Source of the DNA: Streptomyces rishiriensis
GTDB lineage: Bacteria > Actinomycetota > Actinomycetes > Streptomycetales > Streptomycetaceae
Assembly (NCBI RefSeq): GCF_030815485.1
Contig: NZ_JAUSWV010000003.1
Coordinates: forward strand, 61,950 to 125,949
DNA: 64,000 bases
Direction of reading: 5' to 3'
The position numbers and the translations under genes are program-made. Positions 17,994 through 26,146 of this stretch are shown here, piece after piece (the first letter of the stretch is position 1; each line of letters starts with the position of its first letter). The notes below the pieces were generated by a model. It saw only the letters and a list, made by a program, of their open reading frames with translations. It did no database searches and was not told the origin of the DNA.

Positions 17994-19430
17994 TCAGGGT
18001 GCCGGGGGGTGTGGGGGGCCGGTTTCGGTGAGGGCTCGGTCCACCAGCGGGCCGGCGGCGCCCGTGTAGCCGGCCGGGTCGAGCAGTGTGGCCACCTCCT
18101 CCGGGCTGAGCACGCCTGCCAGTTGGGGGGTCTGGCCCAGTACGTCGGCCAGGGGCAGACCGGTGCGGGAGGCCAGCAGTGAGGCCTGGGTCAGCAGTTC
18201 CCTGGCGGCCGTCTTGCCGATGCGGGGCGCCAGGACGGCCGAGACCCGTTCGGTGAGGAGCTGTCCGCCGGTCGCCTTGAGGTTGGCGCGCATGCGCTGG
18301 GGGTGGACGGTGAGTCCGCGGGTGAGTTCGGCCGCCGTGTGCGCGGCGCCGCCGGTGAGCCGCAGGGCCTCGCGCAGCGGCTGCCACTCCGCGTGCCACA
18401 TGCCGGCCGAGCGTTCGTCCTCGGTGGGCAGACACTGCATCAGTACGGTGGCCAGGGCGGGCACCTGCAGGGCGGCGGAGCGGATCAGGGTGGCGAGCAC
18501 GGGGTTGCGTTTGTGCGGCATCGCCGACGAGGCGCCCCGTCCGGCGACGGCGCCTTCGGCGACCTCGCCGATCTCGGTCCGGGTGAGCACCAGTACGTCC
18601 GCGGCGATCTTGCCGAGGGCGCCGGTGGTGTGGGCGAGGGCGGCTCCCAGGTCGGCGACGGGGGTGCGCAGGGCGTGCCAGGGCAGTACGGGGGCGCTCA
18701 GGCCCGTCTCGTCGGCGAACGCGGCGCCGAGTTCGCCGGGCAGGGCCGCGGGGTCCGCGTCGTGGCCGGCGTACTGCAGGTAGCCGGCCAGGGTTCCGGC
18801 CGCGCCGCCGAGCGCGACCGGGAGCGTGCCGGCGACCCGTTCGAGGCGTTCGGCGGCGTCCAGGACCAGTTGCCGCCATCCGGCCGCCTTGAGTCCGAAG
18901 GTGGTGGGCACGGCGTGCAGGGCGAGGGTGCGGCCCGCCATCACGGTGTCGCGGTGTGCGGCCGCGAGGGCGGCCAGCGCCTGGGCGACGGTGCGCAGAT
19001 CGGCGGTGATCAGGCGCAGGGCGCGCTGGGCCACCAGCATGGCGCCGGTGTCGAAGACGTCCTGGCTGGTCGAGCCGCGGTGTACGTACTCGGCGGCCTG
19101 CGGGCAGCGTTGCGCGACCACCGCGGTCAGCGCCTTGACCAGGCCCACGACCGGGTTCGCGGTCTCCCGGGCGGCCAGGGCCAGTTCGCGCAGGTCGAGC
19201 AGGTCCGCGCGGGCGGCGGCGGTGATGGCGGCGGCCGCCTGGGCGGGGACCGTGCCGCAGCGGGCCTGGGCGCGGGCCAGGGCCGCCTCCGCGTCGAGCA
19301 TGGCCTGCAGCCAGGCGCTGTCGCCGACGGCGGCCTCGACGGGGGTGCCCGCCCGGACCGGGGAGAGCAGCCCCGCGTCCAGGTGGGCGGACACCGTTTC
19401 GGCCTGCGAGAACGCGTGCGCGGTAGTCAT
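17994..19430 (-). CDS. Aspartase/fumarase-superfamily lyase, probable nitrosuccinate lyase (CreD/FzmL-like)
   Basis: A 478-residue lyase. HRGSTSQDVFDT (117-128) and the superfamily signature GASSAMPHKRNP (299-310), with the catalytic Ser loop, are both intact. It resembles 3-carboxy-cis,cis-muconate cycloisomerase and adenylosuccinate lyase. It overlaps the upstream flavoprotein gene by 4 nt (ATGA). This pairing with a GxGPRG flavoprotein is the hallmark of the aspartate-nitrosuccinate pathway, in which the lyase splits nitrosuccinate into fumarate and nitrous acid. No protocatechuate-pathway or purine genes are nearby, which argues against the cycloisomerase and purine roles. Confidence 0.8.
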   Translation of the reverse strand: MTTAHAFSQAETVSAHLDAGLLSPVRAGTPVEAAVGDSAWLQAMLDAEAALARAQARCGTVPAQAAAAITAAARADLLDLRELALAARETANPVVGLVKALTAVVAQRCPQAAEYVHRGSTSQDVFDTGAMLVAQRALRLITADLRTVAQALAALAAAHRDTVMAGRTLALHAVPTTFGLKAAGWRQLVLDAAERLERVAGTLPVALGGAAGTLAGYLQYAGHDADPAALPGELGAAFADETGLSAPVLPWHALRTPVADLGAALAHTTGALGKIAADVLVLTRTEIGEVAEGAVAGRGASSAMPHKRNPVLATLIRSAALQVPALATVLMQCLPTEDERSAGMWHAEWQPLREALRLTGGAAHTAAELTRGLTVHPQRMRANLKATGGQLLTERVSAVLAPRIGKTAARELLTQASLLASRTGLPLADVLGQTPQLAGVLSPEEVATLLDPAGYTGAAGPLVDRALTETGPPHPPAP

Positions 19431-21577
19431 ATGCGTGCCTTCTGGCTGACGGTGTCCCGCTGCGTCACGGCGGTGGGAAGGCCGGGCAGGGCGAGGACCG
19501 CCGCCGCGATGGCGTCGGAGTCCTCGAGGGTGACCGAGCCGACGCCGGGCCGGATGCCGGCGGCGGTCACCCAGTGCACGGACTCGGTGGGCACCCCGTA
19601 GGCGAAGCGCCGCGGATGCGGTACGCCCTGGCCGTCGATCAGGTGGTAGGGCCGTTCGGACACGGCGAGGCCGCCGGTCTCGTAGTGCGGGCCGCCGCTG
19701 CCGTCGTCGCCGGGAATGCGGTACGGACGGCATCCTCCGGTGCGCAGCAGCCGGCTCATCAGCGGGTCGGCGGTGCGCCGCAGGTCGATCTCGGGCAGGC
19801 GGGCCTCGATGAGGACGGTGGCCCGCACCCGCACGTCCGCTATCTCGCTGGAGGTGGCGGTGAAGCAGGGGCCGAGCGGGTCGTGCGGGTCGGCGCCGAC
19901 CTGCAGTCCGGGGCCGGTGACGTCGAGGATGCCCGCGTCGATGAGCGCGGCCATCTCCTCGATGCGGGAGGCGGGGGGGCCGATGGACAGGTAGGCGTTG
20001 AGCGGGGTGTACCAGCCGTCGAGGTCGTTGCGGTGGGAGGCGGCGGTCAGGCCGGCGTGGTCGACGGCGAGCCGCAGCTCGTTGCGCAGGTCGCGCAGGA
20101 CGTCGAGGGCGGCCTTGACCGGTCCGCTGACGTTGCCCTGGCGGGCCAGGCGGACGTCGTCGTCGAGGTGGGCGCGCAGCCAGCCGCGGAAGGCGGCCTG
20201 GTCGGCGAAGACGCGGTCGCCGTAGGGGCGTGCGACGCGCTGCCAGTCCCAGCGCTCGGCGGGGGTGATGCCGCCGGCGTCGAGGAGTTCGTCCTCGGCC
20301 GCGCCCGGTTCGGCTTCCAGGTAGGCCTCGACGAACCCCTCGACGAGGCCGGGGAGTTCGCCGCGGGCCGTGAGCAGGGCCGCGTAGTAGACGCCGCACA
20401 CCTCCTTGGAGATCAGCGGCCACAGGTCGGCGGCGAAGTCGATGGCGCCGCGGCGGGGTGTGCGGGCGCGCAGGCCGGCGATGTACCCGGCCGTCAGGAG
20501 GCGGGGGTGGTAGCGGCCGTGGGGGCCCTTCTCGTTCTCGCCGCGCGCCTGGTAGGGCACGCCGCGGCGCGAGCCGGCGTACAGGCGCGGTTCGCGGCCC
20601 GAGGGCCGGTAGCGCAGCCGGCCGTCGACGCGGGTGAAGACGCCGCCCCTGCCGTGGGTGAACAGGGCCAGGTAGTCGAAGAAGTTGAGTCCCAGTCCGC
20701 GCAGCAGTACGTGCTCGCCGGGCCGGATGCCCGACAGGTCCACGTCGGCCGGGTTGGCGGGGGGCAGGTAGGTGAGCTGGTGGTGTTCGGCGTACCGGGC
20801 CAGTTCCCGTTCGGTTCGTGTGGGCTGTGCCGGTACGTGGCCCTGGGCCAGGACGACCGCGGACAGGCCGGTCAGGCGGGTGCCGTCCTCCAGGACGACG
20901 GTCTGCGGTGCGGGCTGCCCGGCCGGGGCGCCGTCGTCTTCGAGGGCGACGGCGCGCAGGGGGTGCGTGCGTACCGTGACGTGGGCGGCGGCGCCTGCGA
21001 CGACCCGCTGGAAGGCCCAGGTGAGATAGGAGCCGTACAGGGCGCGGGTGGGGTAGGTGTCGGGGCCCAGGCGGCGTGCTTCGGCGAGGATCTGGTCGTC
21101 GTAGCCGGCGTGCGGGGCGGCCTCGAGGGTGTGCGAGACGAGGGCTTTGGCCCACTGGTACAGGCTGGGGCCCTCGTCCAGCGGTCCGTCGATGCGGACG
21201 CTGGCGTCGGTGTAGACCGTGACCTGGCAGGACACGGTGTTCATCAGCAGGTGCCGGGACTGTGTGGGGCGCCATACCCGTCCCGAGCCCGGCGGGTCGG
21301 GGTCGACGACGTGCACGGTGACGGTGTCCCAGCGGGGCGACTTCCGTTCCTGTGCGCTGAGCCGTTCCAGTACGGACAGGCCCCGCGGTCCTGCGCCGAC
21401 GAGGCACACCTCCAAGTGCGTCGACGCTTCGCCGCCGTGGGACGCGGCGGATTCCCCGATGTCCGCGGAGCTGCGTGCGATCGGGTCGTCCAGAACATAT
21501 CGAACGGCCGCCGTCACGGGCGGCCCTGCGGTGCGTACGGCGCTTACTGCGCGTTCGCCTCCATGCGTACCGTCCAC
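19427..21577 (-). CDS. Flavin-dependent N-monooxygenase, probable aspartate-to-nitrosuccinate oxidase (CreE/FzmM-like)
   Basis: A 716-residue FAD/NAD(P)-binding protein. The nucleotide motif CLVGAGPRGLSVLERL is at 58-73, the conserved GLGLNFFD at 294-301, and GENEKGPHGRYHPRLL downstream. CreE/FzmM proteins oxidise L-aspartate in successive steps to nitrosuccinate. The GTG at 21577 is chosen because AGGAGG lies 5 nt upstream; in-frame codons further upstream have no ribosome site. The first 54 residues precede the flavin fold and are poorly conserved in appearance. The stop overlaps the lyase ATG. A degenerate SARP box lies 38-77 bp upstream. Nitrite from this pair would feed the diazotising step. 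Confidence 0.8.
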   Translation of the reverse strand: MDGTHGGERAVSAVRTAGPPVTAAVRYVLDDPIARSSADIGESAASHGGEASTHLEVCLVGAGPRGLSVLERLSAQERKSPRWDTVTVHVVDPDPPGSGRVWRPTQSRHLLMNTVSCQVTVYTDASVRIDGPLDEGPSLYQWAKALVSHTLEAAPHAGYDDQILAEARRLGPDTYPTRALYGSYLTWAFQRVVAGAAAHVTVRTHPLRAVALEDDGAPAGQPAPQTVVLEDGTRLTGLSAVVLAQGHVPAQPTRTERELARYAEHHQLTYLPPANPADVDLSGIRPGEHVLLRGLGLNFFDYLALFTHGRGGVFTRVDGRLRYRPSGREPRLYAGSRRGVPYQARGENEKGPHGRYHPRLLTAGYIAGLRARTPRRGAIDFAADLWPLISKEVCGVYYAALLTARGELPGLVEGFVEAYLEAEPGAAEDELLDAGGITPAERWDWQRVARPYGDRVFADQAAFRGWLRAHLDDDVRLARQGNVSGPVKAALDVLRDLRNELRLAVDHAGLTAASHRNDLDGWYTPLNAYLSIGPPASRIEEMAALIDAGILDVTGPGLQVGADPHDPLGPCFTATSSEIADVRVRATVLIEARLPEIDLRRTADPLMSRLLRTGGCRPYRIPGDDGSGGPHYETGGLAVSERPYHLIDGQGVPHPRRFAYGVPTESVHWVTAAGIRPGVGSVTLEDSDAIAAAVLALPGLPTAVTQRDTVSQKARI

Positions 21578-21964
21578 AAGTGCCTCCTTCCTCCGCCACG
21601 TTCGGTGCAGGCGCTCAATCAGTGCTTGGACCTGGATGGAACCCGGCTCGAGAAGCGGGGGCGGGAAAGGGGCCGGCGTGTCCGGGCGGGGCGGGCGGTC
21701 ATCTCCGGCGGGCCCCGAACGGGGCTGTATCGGGACTCCAGCAACGGTCGGTACGTTCGTCGAAAAGCAGTACCGGACCTTCCCCGGGGCCGGGAGCCAC
21801 GCCGACAGGGCCGGGATATGGAAAGGGAACGCGGAGTTCCCTCCATGGCAGCGGTCGATGACGCGTGCAAAATTTTCACGCTCCGAAATCACCGGCAGTC
21901 ATGGGGAACTCCCATGCGGTTCATGACGGTTGCGGAGGGCGAGCCGCCTCATGGAGGAGATTCG
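21578..21964. promoter_or_regulatory. Divergent promoter region between nitrous-acid genes and OvmZ-like gene
   Basis: A 387-bp spacer. It includes an inverted repeat GGAGTTCC (about 21834) and GGAACTCC (about 21905), separated by about 65 bp around an AT-rich segment (AAAATTTT), which may be an operator or promoter for the rightward genes. No further coding region was recognised. Confidence 0.45.
21615..21654 (+). promoter_or_regulatory. Degenerate SARP-box-like repeats upstream of the nitrous-acid operon
   Basis: TCAATCA (21615), TTGGACC (21626), TGGAACC (21637) and TCGAGAA (21648) fall on an exact 11-bp register, 38-77 bp from the GTG start. Individual heptamers deviate from TCGAG, so this is weaker than the box at 17256. 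Confidence 0.4.
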
Positions 21965-22594
21965 ATGACGACCGACCCGTGCCCCAGACAGCACGCCCGA
22001 GAGAGCCGCGCGGCCGGCGGGTCCGTCCTTTGTGCCGCCTGCGTCAGCCAGACGGCACGCAATCTGCGGGCGCTTCCCGGCCTCCACCAGGAGTCTTTGC
22101 ACCAGGTGGCGCCGGCGTCCCGGCGCAGCAATCCCACCAGGGTGTCGGGAAGCCGCAGGCGAGATCACCTGAACATCGCGGTTCTCGACGCCCGTTACCA
22201 CATCCTTGCCACGCTCGAGTCCTGGTCGGAAATCGTCGTGGAGGAGCTCGGCGCCGTCTTTCCGGCCCGTTCGGTTCCCCGGCTGGCCGAGTTTCTGGGA
22301 CGGCACCTGGAGTGGATCGTGTCCCAGCCCCCGGCTGCCGATTTCGCGGACGAGATCGAAAGTCTCGTCGGTGAAATGCGCAGCACGATAGACCCCGAGC
22401 CCGGGAGCCTTCACACACTGATCCGCACGTGTGTCATGGACGACTGCGCGGGGACGATCAGCGCCTCTTTGAAGAACAGTCAGAACACGGGGAGCAGAAG
22501 CATTGAGTGCTCCGCCGGGCATTCATGGGAAACGCACGAATGGCTGCGCCTGAGGCAGCTCATGGAGCGGCAGCGAAAGGGTGTCGACGCATGA
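21965..22594 (+). CDS. OvmZ-like cysteine-containing protein, probable regulatory partner
   Basis: A 209-residue soluble protein. An N-terminal CxxC (VLCAACVSQT) and C-terminal cysteines (TCVMDDC and IECSAGHSWETHEWLRL) could bind zinc at both ends of a helical core. The layout matches a widespread actinobacterial family found in integrative elements and phages and in some aromatic polyketide clusters (OvmZ of oviedomycin). It is usually followed, as here, by a tiny helix-turn-helix gene. The start at 21965 is fixed by GGAGGAG 6 nt upstream. The biochemical role is unknown; a DNA-linked regulatory role is an inference from the partner. Confidence 0.65.
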   Translation: MTTDPCPRQHARESRAAGGSVLCAACVSQTARNLRALPGLHQESLHQVAPASRRSNPTRVSGSRRRDHLNIAVLDARYHILATLESWSEIVVEELGAVFPARSVPRLAEFLGRHLEWIVSQPPAADFADEIESLVGEMRSTIDPEPGSLHTLIRTCVMDDCAGTISASLKNSQNTGSRSIECSAGHSWETHEWLRLRQLMERQRKGVDA

Positions 22595-22806
22595 TGAAAC
22601 CGCCACGCCACAGGCTTGTTCCCACGAATGTGGCCGCGCTCGCCGCCGGGGTGTCCGAGGCGACCATCCGCAAGTGGGTGAGCCGCGGGAAGATCACCCG
22701 CTACGGCGCGCCGAACTGCCGCTCGGAGTTCGACATCGACGAGCTCACGGAGATCGCCCTGCAGCGCCGGTCCGGTCCCCCACCCGGCCGGCACGCGGGC
22801 CGGTGA
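22591..22806 (+). CDS. Small MerR/excisionase-type helix-turn-helix protein
   Basis: A 71-residue DNA-binding protein whose ATG overlaps the preceding stop (ATGA). The motif VAALAAGVSEATIRKWVSRGKI followed by FDIDELTEIA is the classic MerR/excisionase-like helix-turn-helix with wing. It is too short to hold a ligand or oligomerisation domain. It is probably translated together with the OvmZ-like protein and may act with it on nearby promoters such as that of the mevalonate operon 170 bp downstream. Confidence 0.75.
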   Translation: MMKPPRHRLVPTNVAALAAGVSEATIRKWVSRGKITRYGAPNCRSEFDIDELTEIALQRRSGPPPGRHAGR

Positions 22807-22975
22807 CCTTTCCCGCAGCGCGCGCCGCGCCGTTGTCGGCGCCGGACCGCGGCAGCCGGCGGGTTGCCCGCTCGGGGCGGGGCGCCGGTCCCGGCCCCGC
22901 ACGGCATGCAGCACATCGGAGCCGGCCCGGCGCCCGGTCTCATTTCTTCCAATCGATCTGGACGATGCGATCTCT

Positions 22976-24013
22976 ATGCAGAAACGACAAGGGGAGCTGA
23001 GTGCGTTGACGCTACCGACCTCAGTGGAGGGGGTCTCCAAAGACCACCGGGTTCGCTCGGTCGGCATCGGCCGCGCCCACGCCAAGGCCATTTTGCTGGG
23101 CGAGCACGCGGTCGTCTACGGGACCCCTGCGCTCGCTCTGCCGATTCCGCAGCTGACGGTCACGGCCAGCGCGGGTTGGTCTTCGGGCGCCGGTGACGCC
23201 CAGGGCGACTTGTCCTTCACCATGACCGGTTCCGCCTCCCGGGCGGTGGTGACCCAGGCCTCCGACGGTCTGCGGCGGCTGGCGGCGGCCTTCAGGGCGC
23301 GGATGGGCGTGCCGGGGCGGCCGCACCTGGACGTGATTCTCGACGGCGCCATCCCGCCCGGGCGGGGGCTGGGCTCCAGTGCGGCGAACTCGCGGGCGAT
23401 CGTCCTGGCGCTGGCCGACCTCTTCGGCCGCGACCTGAGCGAGCAGACGGCGTTCGACCTGGTGCAGACGGCGGAGAACGTGACGCACGGCCGGGCCAGC
23501 GGCGTCGACGCGGTGACCGTCGGCGCGTCGGCGCCGCTGCTGTTCCACGAGGGCCGGTCGCAGGAACTGAGCGTCGGCTGCGAGGGCTTGTTCATCATCG
23601 CCGACAGCGGCACCGCCGGCAGCACCAGGGAAGCCGTGGAGCTGCTGCGGGAGGGGTTCGGGCGGGAGGCCGCGGCGCAGGGGCGGTTCCTGCGCCGTGC
23701 CGCGCAGCTCGTCGGCGAGGCCCAGCAGGCCCTCGCCGAGGGCGACCCGGGCGCGCTGGGCGAGCGGATGAGCGACTATCACCGGCTGCTGGCCGCGGCC
23801 GGGCTGAGCACGAGCAGGATCGACACGATGGTCGAGGCCGCGCTGGGGGCGGGCAGCCTCGGCGCGAAGATCACCGGTGGTGGTCTGGGCGGCTGCGTGC
23901 TGGCCCTCACCCAGCCGGAGCGGGCGCGGCAGGTCGCCGGGCAGCTGCACGAGGCCGGCGCCGTGCAGACGTGGGTCGTGCCGCTGAGGAGGCTCGCCGA
24001 TCATGCGCTCTGA
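22976..24013 (+). CDS. Mevalonate kinase
   Basis: A 345-residue GHMP kinase, the first gene of the mevalonate operon. It phosphorylates mevalonate to 5-phosphomevalonate. The start MQKRQGELSALTLP, the motif AKAILLGEHAVVYG (36-49), the GHMP loop PGRGLGSSAA (128-137) and the C-terminal KITGGGLGGC closely follow the enzyme of Streptomyces CL190. Residue 138 is Asn where Gly is more usual. The next gene starts 11 bp before its stop, so translation is coupled. Confidence 0.95.
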   Translation: MQKRQGELSALTLPTSVEGVSKDHRVRSVGIGRAHAKAILLGEHAVVYGTPALALPIPQLTVTASAGWSSGAGDAQGDLSFTMTGSASRAVVTQASDGLRRLAAAFRARMGVPGRPHLDVILDGAIPPGRGLGSSAANSRAIVLALADLFGRDLSEQTAFDLVQTAENVTHGRASGVDAVTVGASAPLLFHEGRSQELSVGCEGLFIIADSGTAGSTREAVELLREGFGREAAAQGRFLRRAAQLVGEAQQALAEGDPGALGERMSDYHRLLAAAGLSTSRIDTMVEAALGAGSLGAKITGGGLGGCVLALTQPERARQVAGQLHEAGAVQTWVVPLRRLADHAL

Positions 24014-25058
24014 ACAGCGGACCGTGCCGGTGCCCGCGGGCCGCGGCAGCGGGGCGGGGACCGCCACCGCCGTCGCGCATCCCAACATCGCGCTGGTGAA
24101 GTACTGGGGCAAGCGCGACGAGCGGCTGTTCCTGCCCCGCACCGACAGCCTGTCGATGACCCTGGACATCTTCCCGACGACCACCCGGGTGCGGCTCGCC
24201 CCCGGGGCGGAGCACGACACGCTCACCTTCAACGGCGCACCCGCGACGGGAGAGGCCCGCCGGCGGATCGCGGCGTTCCTGGACCTCGTGCGGGAGCGGG
24301 CCGCACTGGGCCACCGGGCCGTCGTCGACACCGTCAACACCGTCCCCACCGGGGCGGGTCTGGCGTCCTCGGCCAGCGGATTCGCGGCGCTGGCCGTCGC
24401 CGCCGCCGCCGCGTACGGGCTGGCGCTGGACGCCACCGCGCTGTCGCGGCTGGCCCGGCGCGGATCCGGGTCGGCCTCGCGGTCGCTGTTCGGCGATTTC
24501 GCCGTCTGGCACGCCGGTGTGAGCGCCGGCACGGCCGAGCAGGCGGATCTGAGTTCGTACGCCGAACCGGTGCACGCCGCGCCGCTCGATCCGGCGCTGG
24601 TCATCGCGGTCGTCGACGCGGGCCCCAAGGCGGTCTCCAGCCGTGAGGCGATGCGCCGCACCGTCGGCACCTCGCCGCTGTACGAGCCGTGGGCGCACTC
24701 CAGCGGGGCCGACCTGGCCGACATGCGGGCGGCGCTGGGCCGCGGCGACCTGGAGGCGGTGGGAGAGATCGCGGAACGCAACGCGCTCGGCATGCACGCC
24801 ACGATGCTGGCGGCGCGTCCCGCGGTGCGGTACATGTCGCCGGCCTCGCTCACCGTGCTGGACAGCGTGCTGCAGCTGCGGCGCGAGGGCACGGCGGCCT
24901 ACGCGACCATGGACGCCGGGCCGAACGTGAAGGTGCTGTGCCGGCGCGCGGACGCGCAGCGGGTGGCCGCGGCCGTGCGCAGTGCCGTCCCGGGCCGCGC
25001 GGTGCACATCGCCGGGCCGGGCCCGGGCGCCCGTCTGCTGAGCGAGGACGGGCGATGA
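24003..25058 (+). CDS. Diphosphomevalonate decarboxylase
   Basis: A 351-residue GHMP-family enzyme that converts mevalonate diphosphate to isopentenyl diphosphate with ATP. The motifs are HPNIALVKYWGKRDE (26-40), the active-site segment TDSLSMTL, the nucleotide loop PTGAGLASSASGFAAL (115-130) and DAGPNVKVL near the C-terminus. It overlaps mevalonate kinase by 11 bp and the next gene by 4 bp. Confidence 0.95.
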   Translation: MRSEQRTVPVPAGRGSGAGTATAVAHPNIALVKYWGKRDERLFLPRTDSLSMTLDIFPTTTRVRLAPGAEHDTLTFNGAPATGEARRRIAAFLDLVRERAALGHRAVVDTVNTVPTGAGLASSASGFAALAVAAAAAYGLALDATALSRLARRGSGSASRSLFGDFAVWHAGVSAGTAEQADLSSYAEPVHAAPLDPALVIAVVDAGPKAVSSREAMRRTVGTSPLYEPWAHSSGADLADMRAALGRGDLEAVGEIAERNALGMHATMLAARPAVRYMSPASLTVLDSVLQLRREGTAAYATMDAGPNVKVLCRRADAQRVAAAVRSAVPGRAVHIAGPGPGARLLSEDGR

Positions 25059-26146
25059 CCTCCCGGGGCACGGTCGTGCGGCGCGCGCCGGGCAAGCTGT
25101 TCGTCGCGGGCGAGTACGCGGTGGTGGACCCCGGCAACACGGCGATCCTGGTGGCGGTCGACCGGTACATCACCGTCACCGTGTCCCACACGGACTTCGC
25201 CGGTGTCGTGATCTCCTCCGACCTGTTCGCGCAGCCGGTGCGCAGGCAGTGGCGGGACGGCCGGCTGAGCACAGGCGGCGAGGAGGCGGCCCATGTGGTG
25301 GCCGCGATCGAGACCGTGGGCGAGCTGCTGGCCGAACGCGGCCTGGCGGTGCCCGCGCTGAGCGTGTCGGTCACCAGCACGCTGCACGAGGCGGGCCGCA
25401 AGTACGGCCTGGGCTCCAGCGGCGCGGTGACGGTGGCGACGGTCGCCGCCGTGGCGTCGTACTGCGGGCTCGAGCTCTCCCGTGAGGCGCGGTTGCGTCT
25501 CGCGCTGCTCGCCGGCGCCCGCGTCGATCCCACGGGCTCCGGCGGTGATCTCGCCGCCGCCGCCTTCGGCGGCTGGATCGCCTACCGGGCGCCCGACCGC
25601 GGCGAGGTGCTCGCCCTGGCGCGCAGCCGGGGCGTCGAGGCGGCGCTCGCCGCCTGCTGGCCGGGGTTCTCGGTGCGCCGGCTGCCGCCGCCCAGCGGGC
25701 TGCGGCTGGAGGTCGGCTGGACGGGCAGCCCGGCCTCCACCACCTCCCTGGTGTCCGGTCTGCACCGGCGGGCCTGGCGGGGCAGCGCCTCGCACCGCGC
25801 GTTCGTGGACCGCACACACGACGTCGTCCGGGCCTCGGTCGACGCGCTCGAGACCGGCGACGGCCCCGGCCTGCTGCGCCAGATCCGGCGCGCCCGGCAG
25901 GAGCTGGCCCGTCTCGACGACGAAGTCGGCCTGGGCATCTTCACGCCCCAGCTGAGGGCACTGTGCGCCGCCGCGGAGAACGCCGGCGGCGCGGCCAAGC
26001 CCTCGGGGGCGGGGGGAGGCGACTGCGGCATCGCCCTGCTGGACGCCGAGGCCGCGCACGATCTGTCGCTGTTACGGCAACGGTGGGCCGCGGCCGGGGT
26101 GCTGCCCCTGCCGGTTCGTCCCGCCATGGAAAGGAACGAGGAATGA
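25055..26146 (+). CDS. Phosphomevalonate kinase
   Basis: A 363-residue GHMP kinase converting phosphomevalonate to mevalonate diphosphate. It has RAPGKLFVAGEYAVVDPG (10-27), the nucleotide loop KYGLGSSGAVTVAT (117-130) and KPSGAGGGDCGIAL near the C-terminus. It starts at the ATGA overlap with the decarboxylase gene and ends in a 4-bp overlap with idi. Leu340 is encoded by TTA at 26072-26074, the only TTA I found in the operon, so mevalonate flux may depend on bldA. Confidence 0.95.
   Translation: MTSRGTVVRRAPGKLFVAGEYAVVDPGNTAILVAVDRYITVTVSHTDFAGVVISSDLFAQPVRRQWRDGRLSTGGEEAAHVVAAIETVGELLAERGLAVPALSVSVTSTLHEAGRKYGLGSSGAVTVATVAAVASYCGLELSREARLRLALLAGARVDPTGSGGDLAAAAFGGWIAYRAPDRGEVLALARSRGVEAALAACWPGFSVRRLPPPSGLRLEVGWTGSPASTTSLVSGLHRRAWRGSASHRAFVDRTHDVVRASVDALETGDGPGLLRQIRRARQELARLDDEVGLGIFTPQLRALCAAAENAGGAAKPSGAGGGDCGIALLDAEAAHDLSLLRQRWAAAGVLPLPVRPAMERNEE
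26072..26074 (+). promoter_or_regulatory. In-frame TTA (bldA) codon in phosphomevalonate kinase gene
   Basis: The codon is in frame with the start at 25055 (Ser-Leu-Leu-Arg context) and is codon 340 of 363. It places a bldA-dependent step in the middle of the mevalonate operon, with possible polar effects through the coupled overlaps. Confidence 0.8.

Noticed and set aside
17994..19430. Lyase considered as protocatechuate-pathway cycloisomerase or adenylosuccinate lyase
   Set aside because: No catabolic or purine genes accompany it, while the translationally coupled flavoprotein is the known partner of nitrosuccinate lyases.
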